The notes beneath the pieces were generated by a model. It saw nothing but the letters and a program-made list of their open reading frames with translations, searched no databases and had not been told where the DNA came from. A program made the translations under genes and the position numbers. A stretch of DNA of 38,855 nucleotides, from positions 1 through 38,855 of the forward strand of contig JAADGC010000156.1 of assembly GCA_013152585.1 (NCBI GenBank). Reading direction: 5' to 3'. The stretch comes from Chloroflexota bacterium. GTDB lineage: Bacteria; Chloroflexota; Anaerolineae; J102. Shown here in pieces: positions 26,036 through 34,777 of the stretch (positions are counted from its first letter, which is position 1; every line of letters begins with the position of its first letter).

Positions 26036-26626
26036 TTACTCTTCATCATCCTCTTCGTCTTCGAATGCCGTTGGGTTGCGACCGTCGCCGTAACGCGGCT
26101 GATCCGGTAATTTGTACTCGCCGGGCTCACGGCCATCTGCCACGTCCAAAGCCTGCAACAGACGTTCGAACTGATGAATGGGATCTGTTTCCAGCAGGAT
26201 GGAGAGGATGCGATCCTCCTGCAGAACAAAGGCGACATGGGTGCGGAAGTTACGGCCATCCACACGCTTGATGGGGATGCCCACCTGGGCCGCAAAGTCG
26301 CCATCGGCATCGCTGAGCGCATAAACGACCTCGTCAGTGTATTCCATCCAACTGGCCAGCCGTCGCACGCCGAGCCCACTGATCACATAAAGCCTCACAT
26401 CGCGGTCGGCCAGCATTTGCAGGCGCTGGGCCAGATTGACGCCGGGTGGGGGCAGGGGAAACGGGTTGACGGCCGCGGGATTGTAGATGCACACGGCCAC
26501 GGCGCCTTCTTCGACCATATCGGATGGGGTGAGCATAGGTCCGACCACGCTAGGCAGACGCAGGCGCGGTAAGAATCCACCCACTGTAACACTCAGACCT
26601 GCAAGTCGGGCGAGATGATGATTCAC
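26036..26626 (-). CDS. Peroxiredoxin-fold protein lacking the catalytic cysteine site
   Basis: A 196-residue protein whose order of elements follows AhpC/TSA peroxiredoxins: VAVCIYNPAAVNPFPLPPPG, then VRLYVISGLGVRRLASWMEY, YALSDADGDFAAQVGIPI, and RTHVAFVLQEDRILSILLET. At the place of the T-x-x-C catalytic loop there is NPFPLPPP, without the peroxidatic Cys, so peroxidase activity is not expected. The C-terminal tail is very acidic (AFEDEEDDEE). The start is GTG at 26624-26626, one base after the enoyl-CoA hydratase stop, with AAGGAAAA upstream; a longer frame overlapping the previous gene is unlikely. It is probably co-translated with that gene. Function unknown. Confidence 0.7.
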   Translation of the reverse strand: MNHHLARLAGLSVTVGGFLPRLRLPSVVGPMLTPSDMVEEGAVAVCIYNPAAVNPFPLPPPGVNLAQRLQMLADRDVRLYVISGLGVRRLASWMEYTDEVVYALSDADGDFAAQVGIPIKRVDGRNFRTHVAFVLQEDRILSILLETDPIHQFERLLQALDVADGREPGEYKLPDQPRYGDGRNPTAFEDEEDDEE

Positions 26627-26627
26627 G

Positions 26628-27404
26628 TTATTTTCCTTTCCATTGAGCTGGACGTTTTTCGATAAAGGCGGCCATGCCTTCCTTTTGATCTTCTGTCGCA
26701 AAGAGCATCTGAAAGAGCTGACGCTCGCTTTGCAGGCCCTGGCGCAGGCTTAGCTCCAGGGCATTGTTCACAGCTTCTTTGGCCAGTCGAGCGGCCAGCG
26801 GCGCCTGCCCGGCGATCTTGGCGGCCAGTTTGAGGGCTGTCTCCAGATAAGTCTCGACCGGCGCCACGTGATTGACCAGCCCAAACCGCTGTGCTTCGTC
26901 GGCGCTGAGCATGCGTCCGCCCAGCACCATCTCCATGGCCAGGGCTTTGCCAATGGTGCGGGTAAGGCGCTGCGTGCCGCCAAAGCCGGGGATAATGCCC
27001 AGGTTGATCTCAGGCTGACCAAATTGGGCGGATTCGCTGGCGACGATCATGTCGCAGCTCATGGCCAGTTCGCAGCCGCCGCCCAAACAATAGCCGCTGA
27101 CAGCAGCAATGATGGGCGTCTTAATGCGATGGATCGTTTCCCACCTGGCGATCAGGTCCTGTTTAAGCATGTCGGCCATCGAAGCGGTGGCCATGGCCTT
27201 AATATCGGCACCGGCGGCAAAGGCGCGTTCGTTGCCGGTGATGACAATGCAGCCCACACCGGCATCGGCATCGAAGGCGAGCAATGCCTCTCCCAACTCG
27301 TCCATCAGATCGGGGCTGAGTGCATTCAGCGCCCGCGGCCGATTCAAGCGGATGAGTCCGATGCCGGTTGCCAGTTTTTCTGTGAGTATGTATTCGTAAG
27401 CCAT
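26628..27404 (-). CDS. Enoyl-CoA hydratase/isomerase family protein (crotonase)
   Basis: A 258-residue crotonase, the standard length. The oxyanion-hole segment AFAAGADIKAM, the Gly loop GYCLGGGCELAMSCD with catalytic Glu, and FGQPEINLGIIPGFGGTQRL with the second catalytic Glu match true enoyl-CoA hydratases, so water addition to trans-2-enoyl-CoA is likely rather than a specialised crotonase reaction. The ATG at 27404 has GGAGG 5 nt upstream and gives MAYEYILTEKLATGIGLIRL; the frame upstream is not protein-like. It sits in a minus-strand run with an SDR and an amidohydrolase, suggesting acyl-CoA degradation. Confidence 0.94.
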   Translation of the reverse strand: MAYEYILTEKLATGIGLIRLNRPRALNALSPDLMDELGEALLAFDADAGVGCIVITGNERAFAAGADIKAMATASMADMLKQDLIARWETIHRIKTPIIAAVSGYCLGGGCELAMSCDMIVASESAQFGQPEINLGIIPGFGGTQRLTRTIGKALAMEMVLGGRMLSADEAQRFGLVNHVAPVETYLETALKLAAKIAGQAPLAARLAKEAVNNALELSLRQGLQSERQLFQMLFATEDQKEGMAAFIEKRPAQWKGK

Positions 27405-27486
27405 GATAACCTCCGGGAAAGAGTATCGGCACAAAAGGGGATGATTCAGGTGCAACGCACCTGGGTAGTTACGAGAATGTCCCTTA

Positions 27487-28251
27487 TTATGCCATGTTTT
27501 TGCCGCCATCCACATGCCAGGCCACGCCCGTAACGTAGCTGGCGGCATCCGAAGCCAACCACAGGCACAAAGCAGCCACTTCGTCAGCCGTGCCCAGGCG
27601 GCGCAAAGGGATTTCGGCCTGCCAGCGCTGCATTTGGGCGGCATCATTCCGCAGGCGCTCGGTCATGGGGGTGATAATCACACCCGGACACACAGCATTG
27701 ACCCGAATGCCATACGCGGCCAGCTCGCGAGCGGCTTCTTTGGTAAAGCCCACCTGCCCGGCTTTGCTGGCAGCATAGGCCGAGCGCAGGTAGAGAGGCT
27801 GTGACTTGCCGGCGATGGAGGCGATATTGATGATCACGCCCTGCCCTTGCGCCTTCATCCGCAATGCCGCCTGCTGAGTGCACAAAAAGGTGCCGGTGAG
27901 ATTGGTATCGAGGGTGCGCTGCCAGTCGCACAGTGGATGGTCGAGAATAGAATGCACGGGCTCGATGCCGGCGTTGTTGATCAGAATATCCACCCGACCC
28001 CATTGCTGATCGATGGCCGCAAACAGCGCTCGCACATCCTGCTCGTTCCCCACGTCGCCCACATGCGCCATGGCCGGGATGCCGGCGGCTTGCAACGTGG
28101 CCAGGGCGCCATACGCCCGCTCGGCCACGATATCATTCACGCATACGCGGGCGTCGGCTTCGCCAAAGGCGCGGGCTATGGCCAGGCCAATGCCGTGGCC
28201 AGCCCCCGTAATGCAGACGACTTGTTGTGTAAACTGAGTTTCAGGATTCAT
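27487..28251 (-). CDS. SDR-family 3-oxoacyl-reductase/dehydrogenase
   Basis: A 254-residue classical SDR. Cofactor motif [23 protein letters not shown] near residue 90, catalytic Ser in [11 protein letters not shown], Tyr-x3-Lys in YAASKAG, and the C-terminal [14 protein letters not shown] that closes the active site in FabG-like enzymes. Asp in VNDI at the end of strand 2 favours NAD(H). The substrate could be a 3-hydroxyacyl-CoA, given the enoyl-CoA hydratase 82 bp downstream, but sugars or other alcohols are possible. Its ATG overlaps the amidohydrolase stop by 4 nt. Confidence 0.92.
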   Translation of the reverse strand: MNPETQFTQQVVCITGAGHGIGLAIARAFGEADARVCVNDIVAERAYGALATLQAAGIPAMAHVGDVGNEQDVRALFAAIDQQWGRVDILINNAGIEPVHSILDHPLCDWQRTLDTNLTGTFLCTQQAALRMKAQGQGVIINIASIAGKSQPLYLRSAYAASKAGQVGFTKEAARELAAYGIRVNAVCPGVIITPMTERLRNDAAQMQRWQAEIPLRRLGTADEVAALCLWLASDAASYVTGVAWHVDGGKNMA

Positions 28252-29462
28252 GTGTATCGTTTCCTTGCGCCGCTGAACGGCCAGCGGCTTTGGTTTCCTG
28301 CAGCCCAGCGCAGGGCGCTTTCGGCCAACAACGCCGCGCCCACAGGCAAGGCATCCTCCTGGATGTCGAATGTATCGGTGTGCAGGGGACGATCTGCTTC
28401 CCAGGCCGGGTCGCGCACGCCGATGCGCACAAAGGTTCCCGGCTTTTGGCGGCTATACCAGGAAAAATCTTCCCCGCCGGTGGTCATGGACGCCTTCTGC
28501 ACACACTCGGCGCCCAATAATTGCCCGCCGATACGCGAGACAAATCCGGTGAGGCGGCCATCGTTGATCACAGAGGGGTTGCCGCGCAGATAGCTGTAGC
28601 GATAGTCCCCCCCCATCTGGCGGGCGATAGCAGCCACTTCGCCCAACTCGCGTTCGAGTTGATCGCGGATTTCGGGTCTGAAGCTGCGCACGGTGCCGGA
28701 GAGAACGACCCGATCACAAAGGATGTTTTCGGCAACGCCCCCCTGAATCTTCCCGAATGTGATCACGCCGGCTTCCACCGCCGGAATGCGCCGCGAGATC
28801 AGCGTCTGGGCAGCGTTGATCACCTGGGCCGCCAGCACGATGGCATCGACGCCCAGATACGCATAAGCGCCATGCGCCACACGCCCCAATATCTCCATGC
28901 GGAAGTGATCGGCGGCGGCCATCATTGGCCCCGGGCGCAAGGCGATAGTGCCCACGGGCAGGTGGGGTTCGGTGTGCAGGCCCATGATGGCATCGATGTC
29001 GTCGAGCACCCCTTCCGCCACCATGAGCTTAGCGCCACTAAAGCCCTCGTCGTCGATGCGCTCTTCGCTGGGTTGGAATATCAACTTCACCCGCCCCGGT
29101 AAATCTGCTTCGTGCTGTTTGAGCAGGGCCGCTGCGCCCAGCAACATGGCGGTGTGGGCATCGTGACCACAGGCGTGCATCATGCCGGGCCGCTGCGAAG
29201 CATAGGGGACGTCGCTTCTTTCCTGGATGGGCAAGGCGTCCATATCGGCCCGCAGGGCAATCGTGGGGCCGTGGCTCTGGCCCAACCAGGCGATGACGCC
29301 GGTGCGGGCCACACCGGTTTCGTAGGCAATGCCCAGATCGCGCAGGGTTTGTGACACCAGGGCCGCGGTTTTGTGTTCATCGAAGGCAAGTTCGGGCCAG
29401 CGATGAATACGGCGACGGAGTCGAATCAGGTGGGGTTGTAGTTGTCGGGCTGCGTTGAGCAT
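28248..29462 (-). CDS. M20-family metallo-amidohydrolase
   Basis: A 404-residue zinc/manganese amidohydrolase of the M20D group (hippurate, N-acyl-amino-acid and IAA-conjugate hydrolases). The metal-binding stretches are [12 protein letters not shown] and [16 protein letters not shown], then QPSEER with the catalytic Glu region, [14 protein letters not shown] and the late TGGEDFSWY. The dimerisation lid lies between about residues 180 and 290 ([21 protein letters not shown]). No signal peptide, so cytoplasmic. It is likely to free an amino acid or amine from an acyl conjugate, feeding the SDR/crotonase genes downstream, with the SDR gene translationally coupled by ATGA. Substrate inferred only. 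Confidence 0.93.
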   Translation of the reverse strand: MLNAARQLQPHLIRLRRRIHRWPELAFDEHKTAALVSQTLRDLGIAYETGVARTGVIAWLGQSHGPTIALRADMDALPIQERSDVPYASQRPGMMHACGHDAHTAMLLGAAALLKQHEADLPGRVKLIFQPSEERIDDEGFSGAKLMVAEGVLDDIDAIMGLHTEPHLPVGTIALRPGPMMAAADHFRMEILGRVAHGAYAYLGVDAIVLAAQVINAAQTLISRRIPAVEAGVITFGKIQGGVAENILCDRVVLSGTVRSFRPEIRDQLERELGEVAAIARQMGGDYRYSYLRGNPSVINDGRLTGFVSRIGGQLLGAECVQKASMTTGGEDFSWYSRQKPGTFVRIGVRDPAWEADRPLHTDTFDIQEDALPVGAALLAESALRWAAGNQSRWPFSGARKRYT

Positions 29463-29493
29463 GGTAATGGCATCTTGTCGGTCATGAAAAGAA

Positions 29494-29561
29494 ATCTCTC
29501 ACAAAGCATGTCCTGAGCGCAGCCGAAGGATCGCCAAGCTTTTTTATTCTTTGCGAGAGAC
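29494..29561. repeat. Inverted third copy of the CTCTCG-ended element
   Basis: Read on the minus strand, this stretch matches 17250-17326 almost base for base through CTTGGCGATCCTT, GGCTGCGCTCAGGACATGC and TTTGTG, with the same CTCTCGC opening and GAGAGAT close. It sits between the amidohydrolase and KorB-like genes, which are on the same strand. Confidence 0.7.
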
Positions 29562-29614
29562 TGTTTTGGCTCAGGTTAAGCCAGGTTGGGGGTGAGAAGA
29601 AAGGAAAGAGAAGG

Positions 29615-30958
29615 CTACTCTTCAAGCAAGCCGGCGCTGGCGGCAACGACTTTCAGGTTTTCATCGGCAAAGCGAGCCTGGAAACGACGGATGGCTTGTT
29701 CGTAGGCGGCGATGGGGAAGAGCTTCAGCAAGCGCAAGGCGGCGGCGGTGACAATGAGGGAGCGATTGGTACGTGTGATGCGCACGTCCCCGGCGCCGGG
29801 GCGCAAAATCATCTTGCGGGCAGCGGTTTCTACATCGGCAAATTCGGGTGTGGTGATGAAGATGTCGTCGGGAGTCATGGTCGTCAGGCGATGCCGCACT
29901 TTTTTCAGGCCATCTTCCGAGAGCAACACCAGGGCATCGGGTTTGGCAATGCCGGTGTAGCGAATCTCTTCGGGGCTGAGAATGATCTCGCTAATGCTGT
30001 GGCCGGTTTTGACGGTGGTGGGATAGTCGTCACGCTGGGTGGCCCACAGGCCAGAGAGCACGCCGGCATAGCCGATGGCTTTGGCGGCCGAGCGCACTTT
30101 GGCCCCGGCCGAACCGGCGATGATGAGATGAAATTTGTGGTCGAGGGGGGAGTTGAATGCGGGCGTCAGGGCTTTGACGGGCATTGTGTCTTGGCCGGCG
30201 AAGCGTTCTGTCAAGGCGTGCAGGCGGCGACTATATTCGTTGGCCGGTAAATGCTGCAATACGCCCGTCTCCATGCCCAACGATTCGATGCGCTCCAGCA
30301 TTTCTTTGCGCCCAAAATGATTGTTGGGCACGAAGTATGCTGTGCACAATTCCCAAATATCCATGAGGGCAAAGCCATCGTAGGCAATGGCGGCGGCCAT
30401 TTGCTGCGGTAGATCTTTGTCGAAAGAGCTGCCGCGGTAGACATAACCGGCGCCGTTCACAGCCACCGAGGCGCACACATCGAGGGGATGTTCGAGATTG
30501 CCGGAGCGGGTGCTGGCCGTGATGGCATCGGAAAACGTGGTGACCGAGTGCTCACCACCGGTCATGCCAAAATTAAAATTATTGAACACCAGCACAGTGA
30601 TGCCGATATTGCGCCGGGCGGCATTGAGCACATGGGTGCCACCAATGCCCACACCGCCATCTCCCATGAGCACGATCACGTGTAGATCGGGGTTGGCCAG
30701 CTTGATGCCGGTGGCGTAGGCCACGCTGCGCCCATGCAAGCCATGAAAGGTGTTGGTGCTAAAGTATTGATCGCTGAGGCCCACACAGCCAATATCGCTG
30801 ACGATCACCACCTGCGTGGGATCGAGTTGCAATTGCCTGAGCGCGGCATCGAGCCGATCCAGAAGAATGCTATGGCCGCAACCGGGGCAAAAGGGAATGG
30901 GCCGTTCGTTGCGGTAGGTTTCGACAGGTTGAATTTGTACGGGAGAAGAGGTTGCCAT
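29615..30958 (-). CDS. 2-oxoacid:ferredoxin oxidoreductase, beta (TPP) subunit fused to gamma-like domain
   Basis: A 447-residue protein. The N-terminal roughly 290 residues are a KorB-type TPP subunit: Cys24 and Cys27 in PFCPGCGHS, Cys58 in SDIGC and Cys205 in WELCTAY for a 4Fe-4S cluster, and the TPP motif GDGGVGIGG followed by VFNNFNFGMTGG. The C-terminal about 150 residues (FHLIIAGSAGAKVRSAAKAI, TVKTGHSISEIILSPEEI) look like the gamma domain, but its usual G-x-G-G-Q start is degenerate. It works with the alpha gene upstream to convert a 2-oxoacid and CoA to acyl-CoA, CO2 and reduced ferredoxin. 2-Oxoglutarate or a branched-chain acid are possible substrates. Confidence 0.88.
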   Translation of the reverse strand: MATSSPVQIQPVETYRNERPIPFCPGCGHSILLDRLDAALRQLQLDPTQVVIVSDIGCVGLSDQYFSTNTFHGLHGRSVAYATGIKLANPDLHVIVLMGDGGVGIGGTHVLNAARRNIGITVLVFNNFNFGMTGGEHSVTTFSDAITASTRSGNLEHPLDVCASVAVNGAGYVYRGSSFDKDLPQQMAAAIAYDGFALMDIWELCTAYFVPNNHFGRKEMLERIESLGMETGVLQHLPANEYSRRLHALTERFAGQDTMPVKALTPAFNSPLDHKFHLIIAGSAGAKVRSAAKAIGYAGVLSGLWATQRDDYPTTVKTGHSISEIILSPEEIRYTGIAKPDALVLLSEDGLKKVRHRLTTMTPDDIFITTPEFADVETAARKMILRPGAGDVRITRTNRSLIVTAAALRLLKLFPIAAYEQAIRRFQARFADENLKVVAASAGLLEE

Positions 30959-31092
30959 AAGGCGCTCCGGGAACGTTAAAGGAAAGGATCAGCGACGGCT
31001 AAGTGTTTATCCAGAATAAACCTCCGGGAGGAGGTCCAAAACGAGAGCTCATTTTGCCCGATTCCTAAAGACAAAGGAGCATTCGGTTCACT

Positions 31093-32292
31093 TCAGGAAA
31101 TGGCTTGCAGGCACTGTTCGGGGGTAATGAGTCCGCCATCCACTCGATTCAGGCCCACGATTTCCGGCGGTACCAGGCCATTGCGGGCGCAATGCCGGTA
31201 GATGAGCCACTCGATCTCGTGCCGATACTGGCCGTGATTGAGCTCGGGCACCACCAGGCGTTGGTGGCCCTGCACAGCCTCGAGGATGAGTGTTTCGGGC
31301 AGCGGCCACAGGGTGTGCAGGGTGAGTCCGCTGGCAGGCTGGTCGCTCTGGTGGCCGATATCCACGGCCTCGCGCATGGCGCGGGCGGTGGTGCCATAGC
31401 TGATGAACAAGGTGCTGGCATCAGGATGCCGCACCAGCTCCCCCATCTCGATCTCGGCCCGCCGGCTTTCTATTTTCAGACGCAGATGATCGTTCAGGCG
31501 CCCCACCTTCTCCGGGTCTTTGCAGAGAAAGCCATGTTCGTCATGACTGGAAGTGGTGAAACGGGTGATCTGCGGGCCCCCGAAGGGGCTGGTGGGGGGG
31601 ATGCCGTCGATAGGATCGAAGTCGTAGGGCAGGTAGCTTTCTTCGGGACGCAGCCGTGCATCGGGCCGACCGGTGACAGCACTGACGCCCGACACGGCCG
31701 GCGCATTCACCAGCGGCCGCTGTCCCACCGGCACATCCACGTATTCGTCCACATCCACGGTGGCCATCGAGGAGATCAGCTCCTTGTCGGGCAGCAGGAA
31801 CACCGGCGTGCGTAGGCGCTCGGCAAGATCGAACGCCCGCTGGGTGAGGGTATAACATTCGGTCACCGAAGAAGGGGCCAGGGCGATGATGGGATAACCG
31901 CCACTGGTGCCCCAGCGGATAAACTGAACATCGCCTTGGGCGGTGGTGGTGGCCCCGCCCGTGGCCGGGCCCATGCGCATGACATCGACGATCACCAGTG
32001 GCACTTCGCCCATAATGGCCAGACCGATATTTTCGGAATATAGCGAAATGCCGGGGCCCGAAGTGGCAGTGAAGGGCCGGGCGCCGGTCATAGCCGCACC
32101 GATGCACATGCTGATGGCACTGATTTCATCTTCGGCCTGAATGCCGATGCCGCCTACTTTGGGTAGCTCGCGCAGCATGTGTAACAGAATCGGGGTGGCA
32201 GGTGTGATAGGATATCCTGCATAAAAATTACAACCGGCGCGTAGGGCGCCACGGGCGATGGCAGTTGCGCCATCAACATATTCGCGACTCAT
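31093..32292 (-). CDS. 2-oxoacid:ferredoxin oxidoreductase, alpha subunit
   Basis: A 399-residue KorA/PorA-type alpha subunit. The N-terminal domain has the YPITPATPILLHMLR motif, EDEISAISMCIGAAMTGAR, and TSGPGISLYSENIGLAIM; the middle has the VVDVMRMGPATGGATTTAQG segment typical of this family, and the C-terminal transketolase-type domain follows TLFISYGTTARAMREAV. No gamma domain is fused at its N-terminus, in keeping with the gamma-like part being on the beta chain. It precedes the beta gene by a 134-bp gap and both should be co-transcribed. It probably takes electrons to ferredoxin in an anaerobic or microaerobic lifestyle. Confidence 0.92.
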   Translation of the reverse strand: MSREYVDGATAIARGALRAGCNFYAGYPITPATPILLHMLRELPKVGGIGIQAEDEISAISMCIGAAMTGARPFTATSGPGISLYSENIGLAIMGEVPLVIVDVMRMGPATGGATTTAQGDVQFIRWGTSGGYPIIALAPSSVTECYTLTQRAFDLAERLRTPVFLLPDKELISSMATVDVDEYVDVPVGQRPLVNAPAVSGVSAVTGRPDARLRPEESYLPYDFDPIDGIPPTSPFGGPQITRFTTSSHDEHGFLCKDPEKVGRLNDHLRLKIESRRAEIEMGELVRHPDASTLFISYGTTARAMREAVDIGHQSDQPASGLTLHTLWPLPETLILEAVQGHQRLVVPELNHGQYRHEIEWLIYRHCARNGLVPPEIVGLNRVDGGLITPEQCLQAIS

Positions 32293-32612
32293 GTGTAAAT
32301 TTGCTCCAGTGCAAGACCTGGTAAGAAATGGTAGAATAGAGTGCTGCCGGGTCCAACATCACAAGCGCTGACATCTGGACCCGTTTTGCAGAGCATTTTG
32401 CCGAACTGTGATGTAGATCATACCGCAGAAAAGCAAATCATGGCTAAAATGAAGATCATCCTAATCCATTATGGTTCAACCGGAACTCAGGGGGTCTCGC
32501 TGTGACCTCTGGGAGGCGACCAGGAACTTTTTGCCCAAACAGAGTGTTTTTGGTGGTTCTGACCCCCGACACAAACTTCCCCCAACCATTCACTACCTCC
32601 CGAGGTACCACA
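32293..32612. other. Divergent intergenic region between alpha subunit and zinc-ribbon genes
   Basis: About 320 bp between divergent genes, so it should hold both promoters, but no convincing box pair was found. GGGTCCA (32349-32355) and TGGACCC (32376-32382) form a 7-bp inverted repeat with a 20-bp spacer, near the korA side. On the zinc-ribbon side GAGG lies 7 nt before the ATG. Nothing looks like an RNA gene. Confidence 0.4.
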
Positions 32613-32885
32613 ATGATCGAACGTGCCCCCAATCAATTTGAACTCTCGCCCGAAGAGCAGGAAATGATCGATCTGCTAAAAAAGGAAATGGGGCTTTCAT
32701 CGACCGAAGACGTCATGCAGGCGCTGATGCGTCAGGCCGTGCAGCGAGTATCCATCACCTGCCCCAATTGTGGCCATTATGCACACATCACAAAAGAAGA
32801 TAAGGCGGAGTGCTCGTCGTGTCTGTCCATCATCACATTGTCCGAAGATCTTTGGGACGCCAGCCGGCTGCCCAAGCTAAAATAG
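32613..32885 (+). CDS. Small zinc-ribbon protein of unknown function
   Basis: A 90-residue protein. The first 45 residues are helical and charged (SPEEQEMIDLLKKEMGLSST, then DVMQALMRQAVQ), like a ribbon-helix-helix or coiled-coil region. The rest is a zinc ribbon with Cys50, Cys53, Cys67 and Cys70 (CPNCGHY, CSSCL). Such proteins bind nucleic acid or protein partners; no function can be assigned. I take the ATG at 32613, with GAGG 7 nt upstream; a longer frame upstream has no protein-like features. It stands alone between a divergent and a convergent gene. Confidence 0.78.
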   Translation: MIERAPNQFELSPEEQEMIDLLKKEMGLSSTEDVMQALMRQAVQRVSITCPNCGHYAHITKEDKAECSSCLSIITLSEDLWDASRLPKLK

Positions 32886-32941
32886 CCGGTAGCCCCATAA
32901 ACCATCGTCATGGAAAAGATGACTACGGACTATTAGACTCA

Positions 32942-33979
32942 TTACAACACCAACTCCGCCATCACGCGCACGGCAGCCATGTCGTGTGCGGCCACGTTCA
33001 GGGTGGTAACGGGCGAATCGAGCCAGGGCTGCAGGCGCTCGGCGATGCGCTCTTTGGGGCCACACAGGGCCATCTCATCCACCAGGGTGTCGGGCACGGC
33101 GGCCATGGCCGCGCCCCGGTCTCCAGCCAAAAACGCATCCTGAATGCGGTCGGCGGCCTCCTGATAGCCATAGCGGCAGGTCAGATTGTAGTAAAAATTC
33201 TTGTTACGCGCCCCCATACCGCCCACATACAGGGCCACCAGAGGCTTGACTTGATTGCGGGCGACTTCGGCGCTGGCGTCCACCACTACGGGCACGGTGG
33301 CCGAAATATCGAAATCATGCCACGATTTACCCGCCTTTTGCAGACCGGCGGCCACGTGGGACCGGTAGGTTTGGGCAAAATGGCGGGGAGAGAGGAAGAA
33401 GGGGAGCCAGCCATCGGCGATCTCTGCGGTCAGGGCCACGTTTTTGGGGCCAATCGCCGCCAGATAGATGGGCAGATCGGCACGACCGTGCAGGATGCTT
33501 TTCAGCGGCTTGCCCAGTCCGGTGGCATCGGGTCCCTGATAGGGGATGGTGTACTGTCGGCCCTGATGCACCAGGCGCTCCTGGCGGGCGAAGATCTGCC
33601 GCAGGATACTCACATATTCTCGGGTGCGCCCCAGGGGCTTAGCATACGGCTGCCCATGCCAGCCCTCGACCACCTGGGGGCCTGACACGCCCAGTCCCAG
33701 CCGAAACCGCCCGCCCGACAGTTGATCGAGGGTTGTAGCCGTCATGGCGGTCATGGCCGGCGTGCGGGCGGGTATTTGCATGATGGCCGTGCCCAGATGG
33801 ATGCGATGAGTGAGCGCGCCCAGCCAGGCCAGGGGCGTGACGGCGTCCGAGCCATACGATTCTGCAGCCCACACAACATCATATCCCAAACGTTCGGCTT
33901 CCAGCACCCTGTCGATGGGCAATTGCACCGTGCGGCCGGAATATCCCAAATTGAGACCTAATTGCAGCCTGTTTGTCAT
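32942..33979 (-). CDS. LLM-class F420-dependent oxidoreductase (second copy type)
   Basis: A 345-residue luciferase-like TIM-barrel protein, not closely similar to the one at 7444. Landmarks are [11 protein letters not shown] at the start, [59 protein letters not shown] and the late [12 protein letters not shown]. The [11 protein letters not shown] motif is common to probable F420-dependent enzymes (TIGR03559-like). The gene overlaps the P-loop gene upstream by 4 nt (ATGA), so it is part of the ABC-importer operon. A redox step on the imported or phosphorylated compound is an inference from that order. It is followed by the convergent zinc-ribbon gene. Confidence 0.9.
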   Translation of the reverse strand: MTNRLQLGLNLGYSGRTVQLPIDRVLEAERLGYDVVWAAESYGSDAVTPLAWLGALTHRIHLGTAIMQIPARTPAMTAMTATTLDQLSGGRFRLGLGVSGPQVVEGWHGQPYAKPLGRTREYVSILRQIFARQERLVHQGRQYTIPYQGPDATGLGKPLKSILHGRADLPIYLAAIGPKNVALTAEIADGWLPFFLSPRHFAQTYRSHVAAGLQKAGKSWHDFDISATVPVVVDASAEVARNQVKPLVALYVGGMGARNKNFYYNLTCRYGYQEAADRIQDAFLAGDRGAAMAAVPDTLVDEMALCGPKERIAERLQPWLDSPVTTLNVAAHDMAAVRVMAELVL

Positions 33980-34737
33980 GATATCCTCGCTGATGCTGGT
34001 TCGCGGCAGGCAATGCGCCGCTGCCAGAGCAGGTGCAGTGCCTGTTCCAGGCGGACGCCCAACGCCGCGCCCCGTTCTGTGGTCACATCATCTGCATTCG
34101 CAAACACAGCGTAGGGCACAGGCACGCCCTGAATAAAAATAGTGTCGGGATTTGTCCCGCGAAAAGTGTTCCAATCGCTCTCTTTGTACAGCCTTTCCAG
34201 TTTTTTGTCGGGCAGGCCATGTTCCAGGATGCTACCGGGACGTCGAGGATTGAAGCGGCGGCGATTCTTGCGCAGGGATTCTTCCCAGGGAACATCGATG
34301 TAGAGGAGCACGCTACGACGTAGGATGTCGGGCGTGAAATGCTGGAAGGCAGCCCGAAAACCGCCGTGTTCGCTGCCGCGGGCAAATTCGATGATGGTTG
34401 TGTGGGTGCTGTGGTAGGTGGGATCGTCGCGTAACAGCTTGTGATAATCAAGCTCCAGCCTTTCGATCAGCACATGCCAGAGATATTCGTGTAAAAAATA
34501 GCCTTTATTGTCGGTGTGCAGGCGCTGTTTTCCCATCCGGGCGAGAATGGCATCTTCTTCAAACCAGGTCCAGATCATGGGGAAATCATCGAGCTCGTCG
34601 AATGGGCCGATGTGGAAACGGCGTTGGCGTTCGGTCACATCGGTGCGCTTGAGATAGTCGATGATCTCACTCTTGCCGGCGGCGGGCCGGGCGATGAGGA
34701 ACAAAACGTCGAAGGTGTTGGGGGTTGGAGATGACAT
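33976..34737 (-). CDS. P-loop kinase-like protein of unknown substrate
   Basis: A 253-residue protein with a Walker A near its start: ARPAAGKS at residues 16-23, where the first Gly of the consensus is Ala. It then has [40 protein letters not shown], and [20 protein letters not shown] with [20 protein letters not shown], an arrangement like small-molecule or nucleotide kinases with a lid (basic [12 protein letters not shown]). I do not recognise the family precisely. It sits 40 nt after the importer permease and overlaps the F420-type gene downstream, so phosphorylation of the imported compound is plausible but unproven. Confidence 0.65.
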   Translation of the reverse strand: MSSPTPNTFDVLFLIARPAAGKSEIIDYLKRTDVTERQRRFHIGPFDELDDFPMIWTWFEEDAILARMGKQRLHTDNKGYFLHEYLWHVLIERLELDYHKLLRDDPTYHSTHTTIIEFARGSEHGGFRAAFQHFTPDILRRSVLLYIDVPWEESLRKNRRRFNPRRPGSILEHGLPDKKLERLYKESDWNTFRGTNPDTIFIQGVPVPYAVFANADDVTTERGAALGVRLEQALHLLWQRRIACREPASARIS

Positions 34738-34777
34738 GGTCGTTTTCCAGAGTGAATCGAGAGGAATGCAGCTTTAT

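Noticed and set aside
32349-32382. GGGTCCA/TGGACCC inverted repeat as a terminator
   Set aside because: The spacer is 20 nt, the T-run short, and it lies upstream of both divergent genes, where a terminator would serve neither.
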